A stretch of DNA of 42,530 bases from a virus: the IMG/VR virus record IMGVR_UViG_3300045049_000094, positions 1 to 42,530 of that record; one strand, written 5' to 3'. Of the stretch, positions 16,679-24,230 are shown piece by piece (the stretch's first letter is position 1; every line of letters begins with the position of its first letter). The notes beneath the pieces were generated by a model. The model made no database searches, was not told the origin of the DNA, and was given only the letters and a program-made list of their open reading frames with translations. The translations under genes and the position numbers were made by a program.

Positions 16679-18046
16679 TTATGCGTTCGGCTGCATCCGC
16701 GCAAGCGTGATCGCCGCGAGACGCTGCGTCGTGGTCGCGCCGGCAGCCCTCAACTCAGCGTCTTTCGCGCCCGTCTCGGTGTGCGCGGCATGCACACCCG
16801 GCTTGGCGGCCGGAGCAACATCCGTCGGACGCGCGGGCGCGGCGGATGCGCTAAACGCCTTCCCTTCGAGTTCCTTCACCTTCGCCACCAGGTCACTGAT
16901 CTGGGCCGTGGCGCTCTTGAGCGCGTCACTTTCGCCGCTCGATGCGGAAGCCTCGAGCCAGTCGTGGTCGCGCCACAGATGCGGCAGCTTCCCGAGCACT
17001 GCTTCGGCCTCCATCTTGTCGGCCATGCGACGCAGCACAGCCACGTGGCCTTGGCGTTCATGGCCGCCCATGCCGGACGCCTCCATGGAGTCCGCAGCGG
17101 CGCGGATACGATCGGCATGCTCCTTCACCTTGTGGAGCACGTTGGCCGCTTCCAACTTGCCGGCGCTCGCCTTCAGGTCTGCGACCTCCTTGAGGATCGG
17201 CGCGGTTTCTTCCTTGACGGCCGCCTTGACGGCCTCCATCAGTTCCTTGATATCCATTTCCGGAATCTCCGTAGAGGCGGACGCCTCCAGTGAAGTTGTG
17301 GTGTAGGCGGCCTTGTCCTTGAACAGGATGGCAGCGCCAGTAAAGACACAGCTCGTCACCTCGATCGGGTCGCTGTTCCAGTCCTTGATGCCAGTCTGCG
17401 CTTCGTACGAGAAGCCCAGGAGCCGCTTCTTGGCCTGAATCTCAGAGACCACGGCCGGAAAGTCCGCGCCGTACAGAAAACCTTCGATGTGGATGCCGTC
17501 ACCTTCAATGGTGGCGGCGGTGATCACGCCGATCTTCTTCGTCGGGTCGTGCCCGCTCAGATTCGGCTGATAGTCAACGCCCATGCCCAGCAGCGAAGCC
17601 AGCGCCGCTTCTGCAACCGCTCGCGGAATCAGCACGCGCTTACCATTTGCGCCGCCGACCGGTTGGTCGCTAGCCTGGTCGATGCGGGTCATGATCCCGG
17701 AGAAGGGCACCTTGTTTGGATGCCCCGGAGTCACGGGCACATCAAGCGCCATCGCCTCGAATCGCATTGCACGCAGGCCGCCATCGGTCGCGCCCGCCGG
17801 CTGCATGTCGAGTCGCGCGGATTGATGGGCTTCCCATTTCGACGTGTCCAACCCAAGCTCTTTCGCCCGGCGCAGGATGCGTCGCCGCCCTTCGGAGCGC
17901 TGTGCGTCAGACAGGCCTTTAGTGTGATCCAGCATCGACCAGGCCATCTTGACGTGGGTGACGTCGTGCATGGGCAGATCGCGTGTCTCTGGAACCGCGA
18001 AATCGCTGGCCGGCAGCGCATCTCGTTGCTCTTTCGTGAGCGCCAT
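16679..18046 (-). CDS. Prohead protease-scaffold fusion
   Basis: A 455-residue protein in three parts. Residues 1-75 (DALPASDFAVPETRDLPMHD ... KELGLDTSKW) resemble the DUF6582 domain often fused to phage head proteins. Residues about 92-265 look like a herpesvirus-fold prohead protease, with H166 (SGHDPTKKIGV) and S213 (LLGFSYEAQ) as candidate catalytic residues. Residues about 270-400 are long helices and probably the internal scaffold. It lies just before capsid, as expected for a maturation protease. The catalytic assignment is inference. Confidence 0.75.
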   Translation of the reverse strand: MALTKEQRDALPASDFAVPETRDLPMHDVTHVKMAWSMLDHTKGLSDAQRSEGRRRILRRAKELGLDTSKWEAHQSARLDMQPAGATDGGLRAMRFEAMALDVPVTPGHPNKVPFSGIMTRIDQASDQPVGGANGKRVLIPRAVAEAALASLLGMGVDYQPNLSGHDPTKKIGVITAATIEGDGIHIEGFLYGADFPAVVSEIQAKKRLLGFSYEAQTGIKDWNSDPIEVTSCVFTGAAILFKDKAAYTTTSLEASASTEIPEMDIKELMEAVKAAVKEETAPILKEVADLKASAGKLEAANVLHKVKEHADRIRAAADSMEASGMGGHERQGHVAVLRRMADKMEAEAVLGKLPHLWRDHDWLEASASSGESDALKSATAQISDLVAKVKELEGKAFSASAAPARPTDVAPAAKPGVHAAHTETGAKDAELRAAGATTTQRLAAITLARMQPNA

Positions 18047-18048
18047 GG

Positions 18049-18255
18049 TCAGAGCTGCGCCTTGATGGCGTTGATGATGCTGTCGGCGTTCGTCGTGGTG
18101 CTGCCGATCGTGGCTTGCAGCCTTGCGATGGCATTCTTCAGTTCGGCCGCCTTTTGTTCCACTTCCGCGAGCGCGCCAGCAATCCGAAGGGCGGATGCGG
18201 TCTGCGCTTTTTCTTGCGCGATCCGCTCGGTCGTCAAGGTGGCTTGTCCGCTCAT
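18049..18255 (-). CDS. Small coiled-coil head-region protein
   Basis: A 68-residue protein that is almost entirely helical (IAQEKAQTASALRIAGALAE, EQKAAELKNAIARLQATIG), so a coiled coil. GGAGA precedes the ATG, and the gene sits two bases before the protease-scaffold gene. It may help scaffold or portal assembly, but no family is recognised. Confidence 0.55.
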   Translation of the reverse strand: MSGQATLTTERIAQEKAQTASALRIAGALAEVEQKAAELKNAIARLQATIGSTTTNADSIINAIKAQL

Positions 18256-18267
18256 GGTGTTCTCCGG

Positions 18268-18513
18268 TTAGAGCGCCTTAATGCGCTCGAGAATGGGCGC
18301 GAATTCTTCGCCCAGATGTTCTTCGACCGATACTGCGCGCCGCTTCAGTTCGATGAGGGCGATGCTGATTGCGCAAATGGCACCGTGCGCCGGGCCTACA
18401 AGCTCCGACGACAGTGCTGAAGCGAGCAATTCGCTCAGCGATGGGTCGAGGATCTGTTCGGCGATTTCTTCCGGCGCGGCCGAGTCTCGCGCATCTTTGG
18501 CGGGGCGTGCCAT
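18268..18513 (-). CDS. Small helical head-region protein
   Basis: An 81-residue protein with acidic helices (APEEIAEQILDPSLSELLAS) and an SEEHLGEEFAP-like C-terminus. It lies between a decoration-like gene and the coiled-coil gene in the packaging cluster, two bases after the upstream stop, so it is probably translated by coupling. Function unknown. Confidence 0.55.
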   Translation of the reverse strand: MARPAKDARDSAAPEEIAEQILDPSLSELLASALSSELVGPAHGAICAISIALIELKRRAVSVEEHLGEEFAPILERIKAL

Positions 18514-18515
18514 GA

Positions 18516-18836
18516 TCAGGCCACGACCACGACATCGAACGTGCCCGCGCTCAACGTGTTCGCCGCGAGCCGCGGCGTGAGTGTGACGTTGAAGCTGTTC
18601 GAGGTCTTCGACGCAGACGGTACGAACCAGGTGGCGTCCTGACCAGGGTTGACGAGCACCCCATAATTGGCCGGCAGATTGGCCGACGTAGGCAGTGTCA
18701 CGGTGGTCGTAACGGCGGCGCCGGCGCTGCCGCCAGCGACATTCGCGACACCAGGAATGACGGCGATGATCGTGCGATCCTGATTCGCCGGCTGCGCGCC
18801 GTCAGGTACAGCGATGGAATGCTGGATAAGGCTCAT
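18516..18836 (-). CDS. Decoration-like structural protein
   Basis: A 106-residue beta-rich protein (TTTVTLPTSANLPANYGVLV, KTSNSFNVTLTPRLAANTLS, AGTFDVVVVA). Its size and all-beta look next to portal suggest a capsid decoration or spike protein. Start overlaps the portal stop by four bases. No known family is firmly recognised. Confidence 0.55.
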   Translation of the reverse strand: MSLIQHSIAVPDGAQPANQDRTIIAVIPGVANVAGGSAGAAVTTTVTLPTSANLPANYGVLVNPGQDATWFVPSASKTSNSFNVTLTPRLAANTLSAGTFDVVVVA

Positions 18837-20137
18837 TCAGTTGCTCCAGTGGAGGATTGGATGTCAGGGTCGTCGACTTCCTTGGCCCCCTGCGCGGCCT
18901 TCATCGCGATCTGCATGTCGGCGTAGGTCAGATCGGCCCAGCGCGACTTCAGCGGCTCAAGGCCTTTCTGTGCACGGTATTCGTTCGGCGTGCAGGCGTT
19001 GTTCTGGTACTCGGTCTTGAAGATCTCGGCGATCATCTGCTCGTCTTCGCGATCGAGCCCGTCGAACTGGAAGCGCAGGTTGACGAGGCCGTGTCGAGCC
19101 CACAGGACGTCGCGATTGATGTGCGATTGCACGCGCAGCGCCATTGGCTTGATGGCTGAGTCCCAATCACGGTCCTCGGCCGTCTCCGCGGTATTGCGGT
19201 TCACGTCGCGCTCGATGCCCATGCCCTGCGGCGAGAGTTGGAAGCCTGTCGCGATCTCGCGGATCAGGAACTCCTGCCACTTCAGATACAGCGCATCGTC
19301 GGTGCCAGCATGCAGCCGCATGACCTCCGGCTTATTCTGGTTTCCAAGGATCGGCGTTTGCCCTTGGCCCTCGACCTCATTGCGCCAGTAGGCGCGAAAT
19401 GCCAGCAACTCGGCCTCGTTGCCAACCTGGCCGACGTAGATGGCATTCTGCGGCTGCGCGTTGCTCGCGGCGTTCGATGCATACCGGCCCACCCCGAGCT
19501 TCCACGAGATCGAGTCGTAGGCGATTTCGAGTGGCCCGTAGCCGTACGGCGTTTCCGTCGACGGGTTCAGACGCATGTAGATGATCTCTTCGGCGCGCAA
19601 CTGCTTTGCGTTCACCTCCGAGAGAATCGAGCCGCCCGTGTAACCTAGCGCTTGCAGGAAGCGGATCGACTTGGGATTGCCGTCCCACTTCACCACCGGG
19701 CGAATCGTCGTCGCGTCGACGGGCCAAAGCCAGATCGGCCGCGCGGGATCGGGCGAGACTGCCTGCTCCAGCGTGCCGGCTCCGGTCACCAACGCGTCTT
19801 CTATCCACTGCTCGAGCAACGTCGTGAAACTATCCGATTCGTTCGGATTATCGAGGCACTTCGCGACGAGCTCGGCCTGTTGCTGCGACACACGCGCGCC
19901 GTTTTCCGTGACGATCTGCCACGGCAACGTAGAGATTGCATCCTTGATGCGGTTGATTGCTCGGCGTGCGTACACCGTGCGGCTGAAATACCGCAGGTTC
20001 GTCGGCGTGGGCTTTGGGGTGCCCAAGGTCCGGTTCTGGCCCATCAGGCTGATGAGCTTCGGATAGGCGAGGGACTCGCGCTCCGGCTGGTAGCGCCGCC
20101 GTGCGGCCCATAGCCGGATGTCTGTCAGAAGTCCCAT
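18833..20137 (-). CDS. Portal protein
   Basis: A 434-residue HK97-type portal, the dodecameric ring through which DNA enters. It includes FSRTVYARRAINRIKDAIST, WLWPVDATTIRPV, TPYGYGPLEIAYDSI and ETAEDRDWDSAIKPMALRVQ, all typical of this family, and ends with an acidic tail. It follows the large terminase with three bases between them, and it precedes decoration and head genes. Confidence 0.9.
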   Translation of the reverse strand: MGLLTDIRLWAARRRYQPERESLAYPKLISLMGQNRTLGTPKPTPTNLRYFSRTVYARRAINRIKDAISTLPWQIVTENGARVSQQQAELVAKCLDNPNESDSFTTLLEQWIEDALVTGAGTLEQAVSPDPARPIWLWPVDATTIRPVVKWDGNPKSIRFLQALGYTGGSILSEVNAKQLRAEEIIYMRLNPSTETPYGYGPLEIAYDSISWKLGVGRYASNAASNAQPQNAIYVGQVGNEAELLAFRAYWRNEVEGQGQTPILGNQNKPEVMRLHAGTDDALYLKWQEFLIREIATGFQLSPQGMGIERDVNRNTAETAEDRDWDSAIKPMALRVQSHINRDVLWARHGLVNLRFQFDGLDREDEQMIAEIFKTEYQNNACTPNEYRAQKGLEPLKSRWADLTYADMQIAMKAAQGAKEVDDPDIQSSTGATE

Positions 20138-20140
20138 GCG

Positions 20141-21394
20141 TCAGGCGAAGTAAAGTCCGGTGTGGACGACCGGCCAGCGATTCGAGATAAAATAGCCCAA
20201 TGCATCGGGCGCGTGATCCTTGCCCGAGCTCTTATCGGGCTCTCCGTTTTTGTCGTACACCTGTTGCTCAAGGCATTCAGTAATGACGGGGCACTTGTCC
20301 GTATCGATGTACAGCCTGCGGAATCCGTCTCCATTCAAGATCGCGGCATTCATGGCGTTCACTCGATCTCTCACGGCCGGGTTCGAACCATTCACGCGAA
20401 CCTCGATGCCGTGATCGCGCAGTATCTGGAGGTCAGACAGCGCAGCGTTCACCGACTTATGTCCGCGCCCGCTGGCATCCGGATAAGCGGTAATGTGATG
20501 TCCCTCGAAGCGCGTCACCAATTGAGAAGCAAGGGCCGGCGTGTCGCGCACGCCCGTCAACTCGGCCACCACGATCGGGCAATCGAGCCGGATCACCGAC
20601 ACGATGGCGGTGCAGTTGTAGACGTTGAAGTCCACGCCGACGTGTAGCGGCTCGCACGGCTCGATCTCGGCTGAGATGTGGTTCTGGAAGCGGTCGAAGT
20701 CCGGATAGACCGCGCCGCTCGTCAGATTGACGAATAGCCCTTCGAGGTAAGCATCGAGCAGGTTCTTCGGGTAGATCGCCCGCAACTGGTCGATGTACCC
20801 ATCCGGTAGATACGGGTTGCTCGACGTCGGCGCGCGGTAGAGCTTGTACCCCTTGGCCTCGGCGTCCTTCGCCTTGTGCCATGTGTCATAGACGAACCTG
20901 AAGCCTTCCGGCGTCGTCGCGATCGCGAGCGTATTGGGCTCGCCGTCCGCCTTCTTCTTCCGGCAGCGCGCGAGGCACTTGCGCCACGCGTTCGCCGCCT
21001 TCTTCTGCTCGAGCGTGTCGAACTCGTCGATCCCGCCGTCGGAGATCTCGAAGCCGACAATGCGGTCCGGGTTGTCCAGCGTCCGAAAGATGACGCTGCC
21101 GCCCGTGCGCAGCTTCAGCTCCTTGTCCGCCTTGTTCAGGCGGCTCCGGATCTTCATCGCATCGAGCCGCTCTTCGAACTTCGGCCAAGCGATGAGGCTG
21201 ATCAGGTCGTACGTCGGCGCGAAGTAGCCGACGTTGAACTTCGGATACGCGAGCTTCTTCAGGAGCAGCCGAGTCACCAGCGCGTCGGACTTTCCAGCAC
21301 CGAATCCCCCCACAAAGGCGGGAAACTGGTAGTCGGAAAATACGAAATCTTCCTGCGGCTCGGTCAATGCGAGGTCTACTTCCAGCTCACGCAT
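20141..21394 (-). CDS. terL: Terminase large subunit
   Basis: A 417-residue DNA-packaging ATPase and nuclease. Walker A is GGFGAGKS at residues 29-36; Walker B is GGIDEFD with D123 and E124; the coupling motif TTPEG follows near 160. In the RNase H-like nuclease domain the metal-binding acids are D255 (HVGVDFN), D306 (YPDASG) and D393/D397 (KDHAPDALGYF). The start overlaps the small subunit stop. The family is that of Mu gp28/T4-like small phage terminases; no missing key residue is seen. Confidence 0.93.
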   Translation of the reverse strand: MRELEVDLALTEPQEDFVFSDYQFPAFVGGFGAGKSDALVTRLLLKKLAYPKFNVGYFAPTYDLISLIAWPKFEERLDAMKIRSRLNKADKELKLRTGGSVIFRTLDNPDRIVGFEISDGGIDEFDTLEQKKAANAWRKCLARCRKKKADGEPNTLAIATTPEGFRFVYDTWHKAKDAEAKGYKLYRAPTSSNPYLPDGYIDQLRAIYPKNLLDAYLEGLFVNLTSGAVYPDFDRFQNHISAEIEPCEPLHVGVDFNVYNCTAIVSVIRLDCPIVVAELTGVRDTPALASQLVTRFEGHHITAYPDASGRGHKSVNAALSDLQILRDHGIEVRVNGSNPAVRDRVNAMNAAILNGDGFRRLYIDTDKCPVITECLEQQVYDKNGEPDKSSGKDHAPDALGYFISNRWPVVHTGLYFA

Positions 21395-21926
21395 CGTCCT
21401 TCCTCGCGCGGCGCACCTTGATCACGATTGACTCGGGCGCGTCCTCATCCTCATCCTTCATCAGGTCCGCGCGCGCTAGCTCGAGCTTTCGGATCAGATC
21501 GATCTGGCGGATGATCAGGTCGGCGTAGTCGGGGGCGGCCGCTTTGATCTCCTTCTTATCGAAGGGGCCGTATTCTTTCTCGACCGGATCATATTGCTGG
21601 CCGGTCTTGCGAATGACCTCCAGCGCGCCGTCGACCATCTCCATCAGATCGACCGAGCCCGCCAGACGGACGAAGCGATGCAGCTTCACGCGCGCCAGCC
21701 GAATCTCGTCGTCGAGCGATCCTACCTCCGCGCGCTGGTATAGCTTGCGTTCCTCGGGAAGCAGCGCATCGCTATAGAAGCCGTGCTTCAACGCATTTGT
21801 CGCGGTGTTCGGCTTCTTGGGGCCCGTGCTGGCGCCCCCATGGAGCTTGCAGCGCTTCTTCCCTTCCATCGGGGCGCGCTTGCAAGGACTTCCGGACCTT
21901 GTCTTGGCCCCACATGTTTTTGCCAT
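21387..21926 (-). CDS. terS: Terminase small subunit-like protein
   Basis: A 179-residue DNA-recognition protein. The N-terminus carries four cysteines or histidines (CGAKTRSGSPCKRAPMEGKK RCKLHGG...) ending in the HGGASTGPK motif, which is common at the start of phage small terminases. The rest is helical. ATG 21926 has GAGG six bases upstream; an in-frame ATG four codons earlier has none. It overlaps terL by eight bases. Position and motif agree, but proteins with this motif also occur as unlabelled HGG-motif proteins. Confidence 0.75.
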   Translation of the reverse strand: MAKTCGAKTRSGSPCKRAPMEGKKRCKLHGGASTGPKKPNTATNALKHGFYSDALLPEERKLYQRAEVGSLDDEIRLARVKLHRFVRLAGSVDLMEMVDGALEVIRKTGQQYDPVEKEYGPFDKKEIKAAAPDYADLIIRQIDLIRKLELARADLMKDEDEDAPESIVIKVRRARKDDA

Positions 21927-22025
21927 GTGCGGCCTCAATCATGGGGTTTGTTTCCGCGTTTTAGGTTTTTCCTATCAGACGAGGGCCGTCGCCGGATATA
22001 ACCCCGCGTTTTTGGAGACTTTCGA

Positions 22026-22040
22026 GACTATGCGATAGTC
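22026..22040. repeat. Palindrome GACTAT-GCG-ATAGTC upstream of terminase
   Basis: A perfect inverted repeat with six-base arms about 100 bases before terS, inside the 144-base gap after the Acb2-like gene. Part of it (TGCGATAGTCAA) recurs exactly at 31234-31245, at the start of the CII-position gene. It may be an operator, but no binding protein can be named. Confidence 0.35.
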
Positions 22041-22070
22041 AATATCTATCGTCGCCGAGAGAAAGGCGGC

Positions 22071-22295
22071 CTAGAACGTCGTGGGCTGCGCAATCGAGCG
22101 CACCGCCGACATGAATCCCTTCTGCAAATCGGTCTTTGCGACCTCCACCCATCGCTTGTCCGTGACAGGCATGGTCTCGAGCGCTTGAATCAGGGCGCCA
22201 ACTTCTTCGGCTTTCTTCTTCACGGCATTCATTGCATCGATCTCGCCCTGCGACAGATCCCGGTATCCCTTGATCTGTTTATGCTGGTTGTCCAT
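22071..22295 (-). CDS. acb2: Acb2/Tad1-like cyclic-nucleotide sponge (anti-CBASS)
   Basis: A 74-residue protein starting MDNQHKQIKGYRDLSQGEID and ending with KTDLQKGFMSAVRSIAQPTT F. The pattern QH..I.GYR.L...EID.MN ... RW....T..Q.G.M...R.IAQP..F is that of the Acb2/Tad1 hairpin family. Members bind cyclic oligonucleotides made by CBASS or Thoeris defences and so stop the alarm signal; they act free in the cytosol as hexamers. The ATG has AAGGTG at proper distance; a GTG two codons upstream does not. Located among late-promoter-proximal small genes. Family identity is from remembered sequence pattern, not a search. Confidence 0.75.
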   Translation of the reverse strand: MDNQHKQIKGYRDLSQGEIDAMNAVKKKAEEVGALIQALETMPVTDKRWVEVAKTDLQKGFMSAVRSIAQPTTF

Positions 22296-22327
22296 GCTCA
22301 CACCTTTGATTTGGGGTTAGAAAGAAT

Positions 22328-22423
22328 GCCGCCGCCCGGCGCCTGTAGGACCCGCGTTGCACGGGAGGAGGTGAAGGCTTACGTCTCGTCGGCGGCTGCC
22401 GTGGATGTCAGGGCTCTCACGGC
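22328..22423 (-). ncRNA. Structured leader upstream of the Acb2-like gene
   Basis: On the minus strand, three helices can form: GCCGTG/CACGGC (22423-22418 with 22403-22398), GCCGCCG/CGGCGGC (22396-22390 with 22334-22328) and, inside it, CCCG/CGGG (22365-22362 with 22354-22351). The RNA also contains CACCUCCUCC (22373-22364), like the 16S rRNA 3' end, and its CACCU could pair with the AGGUG of the Acb2-like gene's ribosome site. No open reading frame with a good start was found on this strand. A cis-regulatory leader is inferred. Confidence 0.4.
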
Positions 22424-22433
22424 CTACCCATGC

Positions 22434-22461
22434 GAATAAGAAAGCCCGGCTGGAGCCGGGC
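22434..22461 (-). terminator. Terminator after the 96-residue gene
   Basis: Perfect eight-base stem GCCCGGCT/AGCCGGGC (22461-22454 with 22451-22444) with a two-base loop as drawn (probably a tetraloop), then TTTCTTATT on the minus strand. It separates the promoter-proximal small genes from the Acb2-like gene. Confidence 0.75.
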
Positions 22462-22499
22462 GAACCGAAGCGACTCTCGACTTCGGGAGGAGACTCAAT

Positions 22500-22790
22500 T
22501 CAACCGCGATTCTTGGCGCGCTCGCTTTCGAGCATTTCCTGATCGAGGTCGGTGCAGGAGCGGATATGCCCACCAGGAGCGATGCGAATTGCCGCAATCT
22601 CAACGTCCAACGCGTCGCGCGCCCATGCTAGCGCTTTCCCGACGTGCTCCCGGCAAGTACTGGGCGCCGCGAATTCGAAGCCGTCGACGGTGATGGAAAC
22701 GCCCATCTTGTCGTACTCGATCGTCACGCGCCCGAATTTCTCCAGGTCCGAATAGTCGAGGTCGGCTGGCGCGAGGATCATTCCGTGCAT
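22500..22790 (-). CDS. Small phage protein of unknown function
   Basis: A 96-residue protein (HGMILAPADLDYSDLEKFGR, DKMGVSITVDGFEFAAPSTC, ALDVEIAAIRIAPGGHIRSC). GGAG precedes ATG 22790. It lies in the segment after the late promoter, next to an anti-defence gene, so an accessory or anti-defence role is possible, but nothing in the sequence names it. Confidence 0.6.
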   Translation of the reverse strand: MHGMILAPADLDYSDLEKFGRVTIEYDKMGVSITVDGFEFAAPSTCREHVGKALAWARDALDVEIAAIRIAPGGHIRSCTDLDQEMLESERAKNRG

Positions 22791-22900
22791 TTACACTCCA
22801 TCGAGAAAGCCATCAGCGAGCCCGCCAACCCGTTCGCCGCGTGGGCGCGCTTGGCCAGCCATGCCGGCAGTCTGCGGGTTTGCTGAAGGTTCTCGGTCAA
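22778..22900 (-). CDS. Possible 40-residue protein with TTG start
   Basis: Reading from TTG 22900-22898, which overlaps the upstream gene's TGA (TTGA), gives LTENLQQTRRLPAWLAKRAH, then AANGLAGSLMAFSMECKCTE and a stop at 22780-22778, overlapping the next gene's start by 13 bases. It would fill a gap of about 105 bases in a dense operon, and the TTGA junction is the same as that of ninG. There is no ribosome site, so it depends on coupling. Confidence 0.35.
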   Translation of the reverse strand: MTENLQQTRRLPAWLAKRAHAANGLAGSLMAFSMECKCTE

Positions 22901-23094
22901 TGCCGCGTTGCGAAGGCCGCTTGCGCCGCTTCCGCGGGCGTGAGGCCGAGCAAGTACAGATCAAGCAGGTAGCCGTACATCCAATCGCTCGGGCGCCATG
23001 GCGGCGTCACGAATCCGTCGGCAACGGCGTAGTCGAACGCGGCGCGCGTCCATTCTTCGATCTTCGCCCGGTCGACGTCGGAGAGATCGTTCAT
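22897..23094 (-). CDS. Small phage protein, first gene of the late operon
   Basis: A 65-residue protein, MNDLSDVDRAKIEEWTRAAF then DYAVADGFVTPPWRPSDWMY, ending AEAAQAAFATRH. It is the first gene beyond the late promoter and its attenuating terminator. No clear ribosome site is visible. The sequence looks protein-like (amphipathic helices) but no family is recognised. Confidence 0.5.
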   Translation of the reverse strand: MNDLSDVDRAKIEEWTRAAFDYAVADGFVTPPWRPSDWMYGYLLDLYLLGLTPAEAAQAAFATRH

Positions 23095-23120
23095 GAGCGG
23101 AAATCGTGGGCCGGAAATGC

Positions 23121-23144
23121 AAAAACCGCCTTGGCGGCGGTTTT
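23121..23144. terminator. Bidirectional terminator, tR'-like
   Basis: Stem AAAACCGCC (23122-23130) with GGCGGTTTT (23136-23144), loop of five, A/T tracts at both sides, so it can work on either strand. It is about 107 bases downstream of the predicted late start site, exactly where a Q-dependent operon carries its early terminator. Confidence 0.75.
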
Positions 23145-23257
23145 CTATGGACGACAGCAGTCATCAAATCGTGAGTGCTGGCCCGAGTAGGGCACCTTCC
23201 TGGCGCGGTCTGTTTCGCGCACCTGTTCCGATATGGCTTTCGGAAGGTTCGAGGCAC

Positions 23258-23286
23258 ATTGTAGACGCGCGCGCGCGAGTTTACAA
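23258..23286 (-). promoter_or_regulatory. Late promoter, pR'-like
   Basis: On the minus strand TTGTAA (23286-23281) and TACAAT (23263-23258) are 17 bases apart. The -35 box overlaps the last codon and stop of the Q-like gene. The spacer contains twelve bases of alternating CG (23266-23277). The expected start is near 23251, followed by a strong terminator, as in lambda pR'-tR'. Confidence 0.7.
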
Positions 23287-24018
23287 CTGTTCCGGAGCAT
23301 TTTTTAGCAAATCGCGGACTTGGCCTCCGCATGCGGCTGTCGCGCCGGTCAGGCAGATCATGATCTCATCGAAGATCCTGTTGTGCCCGCGGCTCCATGA
23401 GCCGGCCGGCAATTCGCAATAACGCTCGCGCTCGCCGTCCGTGTGACGCTTTAGACCAGTCCCTTCGCACTTGCTGCATTTCGTCGTCATGCCAGTACGT
23501 TCGACGATGGCGCCGGTGCCGTTGCAGCGATCGCACGCCTCCAGGAGCCACTCTTTCAGCACACCCTTGGCCATCTTGATGAGATAGTTCAAATCCTGGG
23601 CCCGCAGGCGCGCGCGGGCCTTCTTGACGAGCAGATATAGCGCGCGGTTGTACGTCGTCGCGTCATACAGGTACTTGACGCGCCAGAGGGCGGCGCCAAG
23701 CTGATCCGACATGCCGAATGCTGTCAGGCGATCGATCGACTTCACGAAGTCTGCGTGCCAGGCCAGATCCTTTGATTGGGCCGCACTGACGATTTGTTCT
23801 TTCATACCCACGGTCGATCTCCCGGTTTCGATGTAATCGCGGCAACGCCGCATCTCTGCAATGTCTGTCGAGCCCTTTTGCTTGCCGAGCCCACAGACGT
23901 TTTTCTTTGCCCCCAACCACTCCTGGCGCTCGAGCGCGGCGCAGCCGGCGCATGTTCGCGCTTGGCGCTCTTCGAGAATGATTGCCGGGTCTCGATAGTC
24001 GCGCTGGCGGAGGATCAC
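23281..24018 (-). CDS. Q-type late antitermination protein with N-terminal cysteine domain
   Basis: A 245-residue protein. Residues about 160-187 carry CDRCNGTG and CSKCEGTG, the paired CxxCxGxG zinc motif of DnaJ-type and phage Q antiterminators (phage 82 type). Residues 1-66 hold another set of cysteines (CAGC, VCGLG, RRCRDY) that in many phages is a separate small protein; here both are one frame. GTG start 24018 overlaps the previous TGA and follows GAGGAGG. A late promoter lies at its 3' end, which strongly supports a Q role: loading onto RNA polymerase there to pass late terminators. Confidence 0.7.
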   Translation of the reverse strand: MILRQRDYRDPAIILEERQARTCAGCAALERQEWLGAKKNVCGLGKQKGSTDIAEMRRCRDYIETGRSTVGMKEQIVSAAQSKDLAWHADFVKSIDRLTAFGMSDQLGAALWRVKYLYDATTYNRALYLLVKKARARLRAQDLNYLIKMAKGVLKEWLLEACDRCNGTGAIVERTGMTTKCSKCEGTGLKRHTDGERERYCELPAGSWSRGHNRIFDEIMICLTGATAACGGQVRDLLKNAPEQL

Positions 24019-24230
24019 GCGTCCTCCTCACCGGTCATACCAAGGAATCGATACTCGATCTGGCCAGATTCGCGCGCCGGCGCTTCAAAGGCCTGCGCAA
24101 CGTCCCAGTCGGTCACGATGCGCTCCGTCTTCACGCGCGGCATTGGCGGAGGATCCAGGCGCGTCGGTGGGATCGGCTGGTAGCCCCGAATCCCGGGTTG
24201 CAGGAGTAGTCGTTTCAGCCAACCAATCAC
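24015..24230 (-). CDS. Small phage protein between ninG and Q
   Basis: A 71-residue protein with GTG start at 24230 in a GTGA overlap with the ninG stop and a strong AGGAGG before it. It reads VIGWLKRLLLQPGIRGYQPI, has a proline-rich middle and a KTERIVTDWDVAQAFEAPAR segment, and ends GMTGEEDA. The frame is open upstream but lacks a signal there. Lambda nin-region phages often have such small genes; function unknown. Confidence 0.6.
   Translation of the reverse strand: MIGWLKRLLLQPGIRGYQPIPPTRLDPPPMPRVKTERIVTDWDVAQAFEAPARESGQIEYRFLGMTGEEDA

Noticed and set aside
14826-17306. Long plus-strand frame of 826 codons opposite the head genes
   Set aside because: It is antisense to adaptor, capsid and protease genes, with arginine/alanine-rich composition. 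It is the mirror of strong third-position GC bias.
22327-22439. Plus-strand peptide frame ending VDVRALTAYPCE with strong GGAGGAGGTG
   Set aside because: The good ribosome-like sequence is the complement of the CACCUCCUCC tract in the leader. The possible peptide of 22 residues from GTG has no context on this strand.
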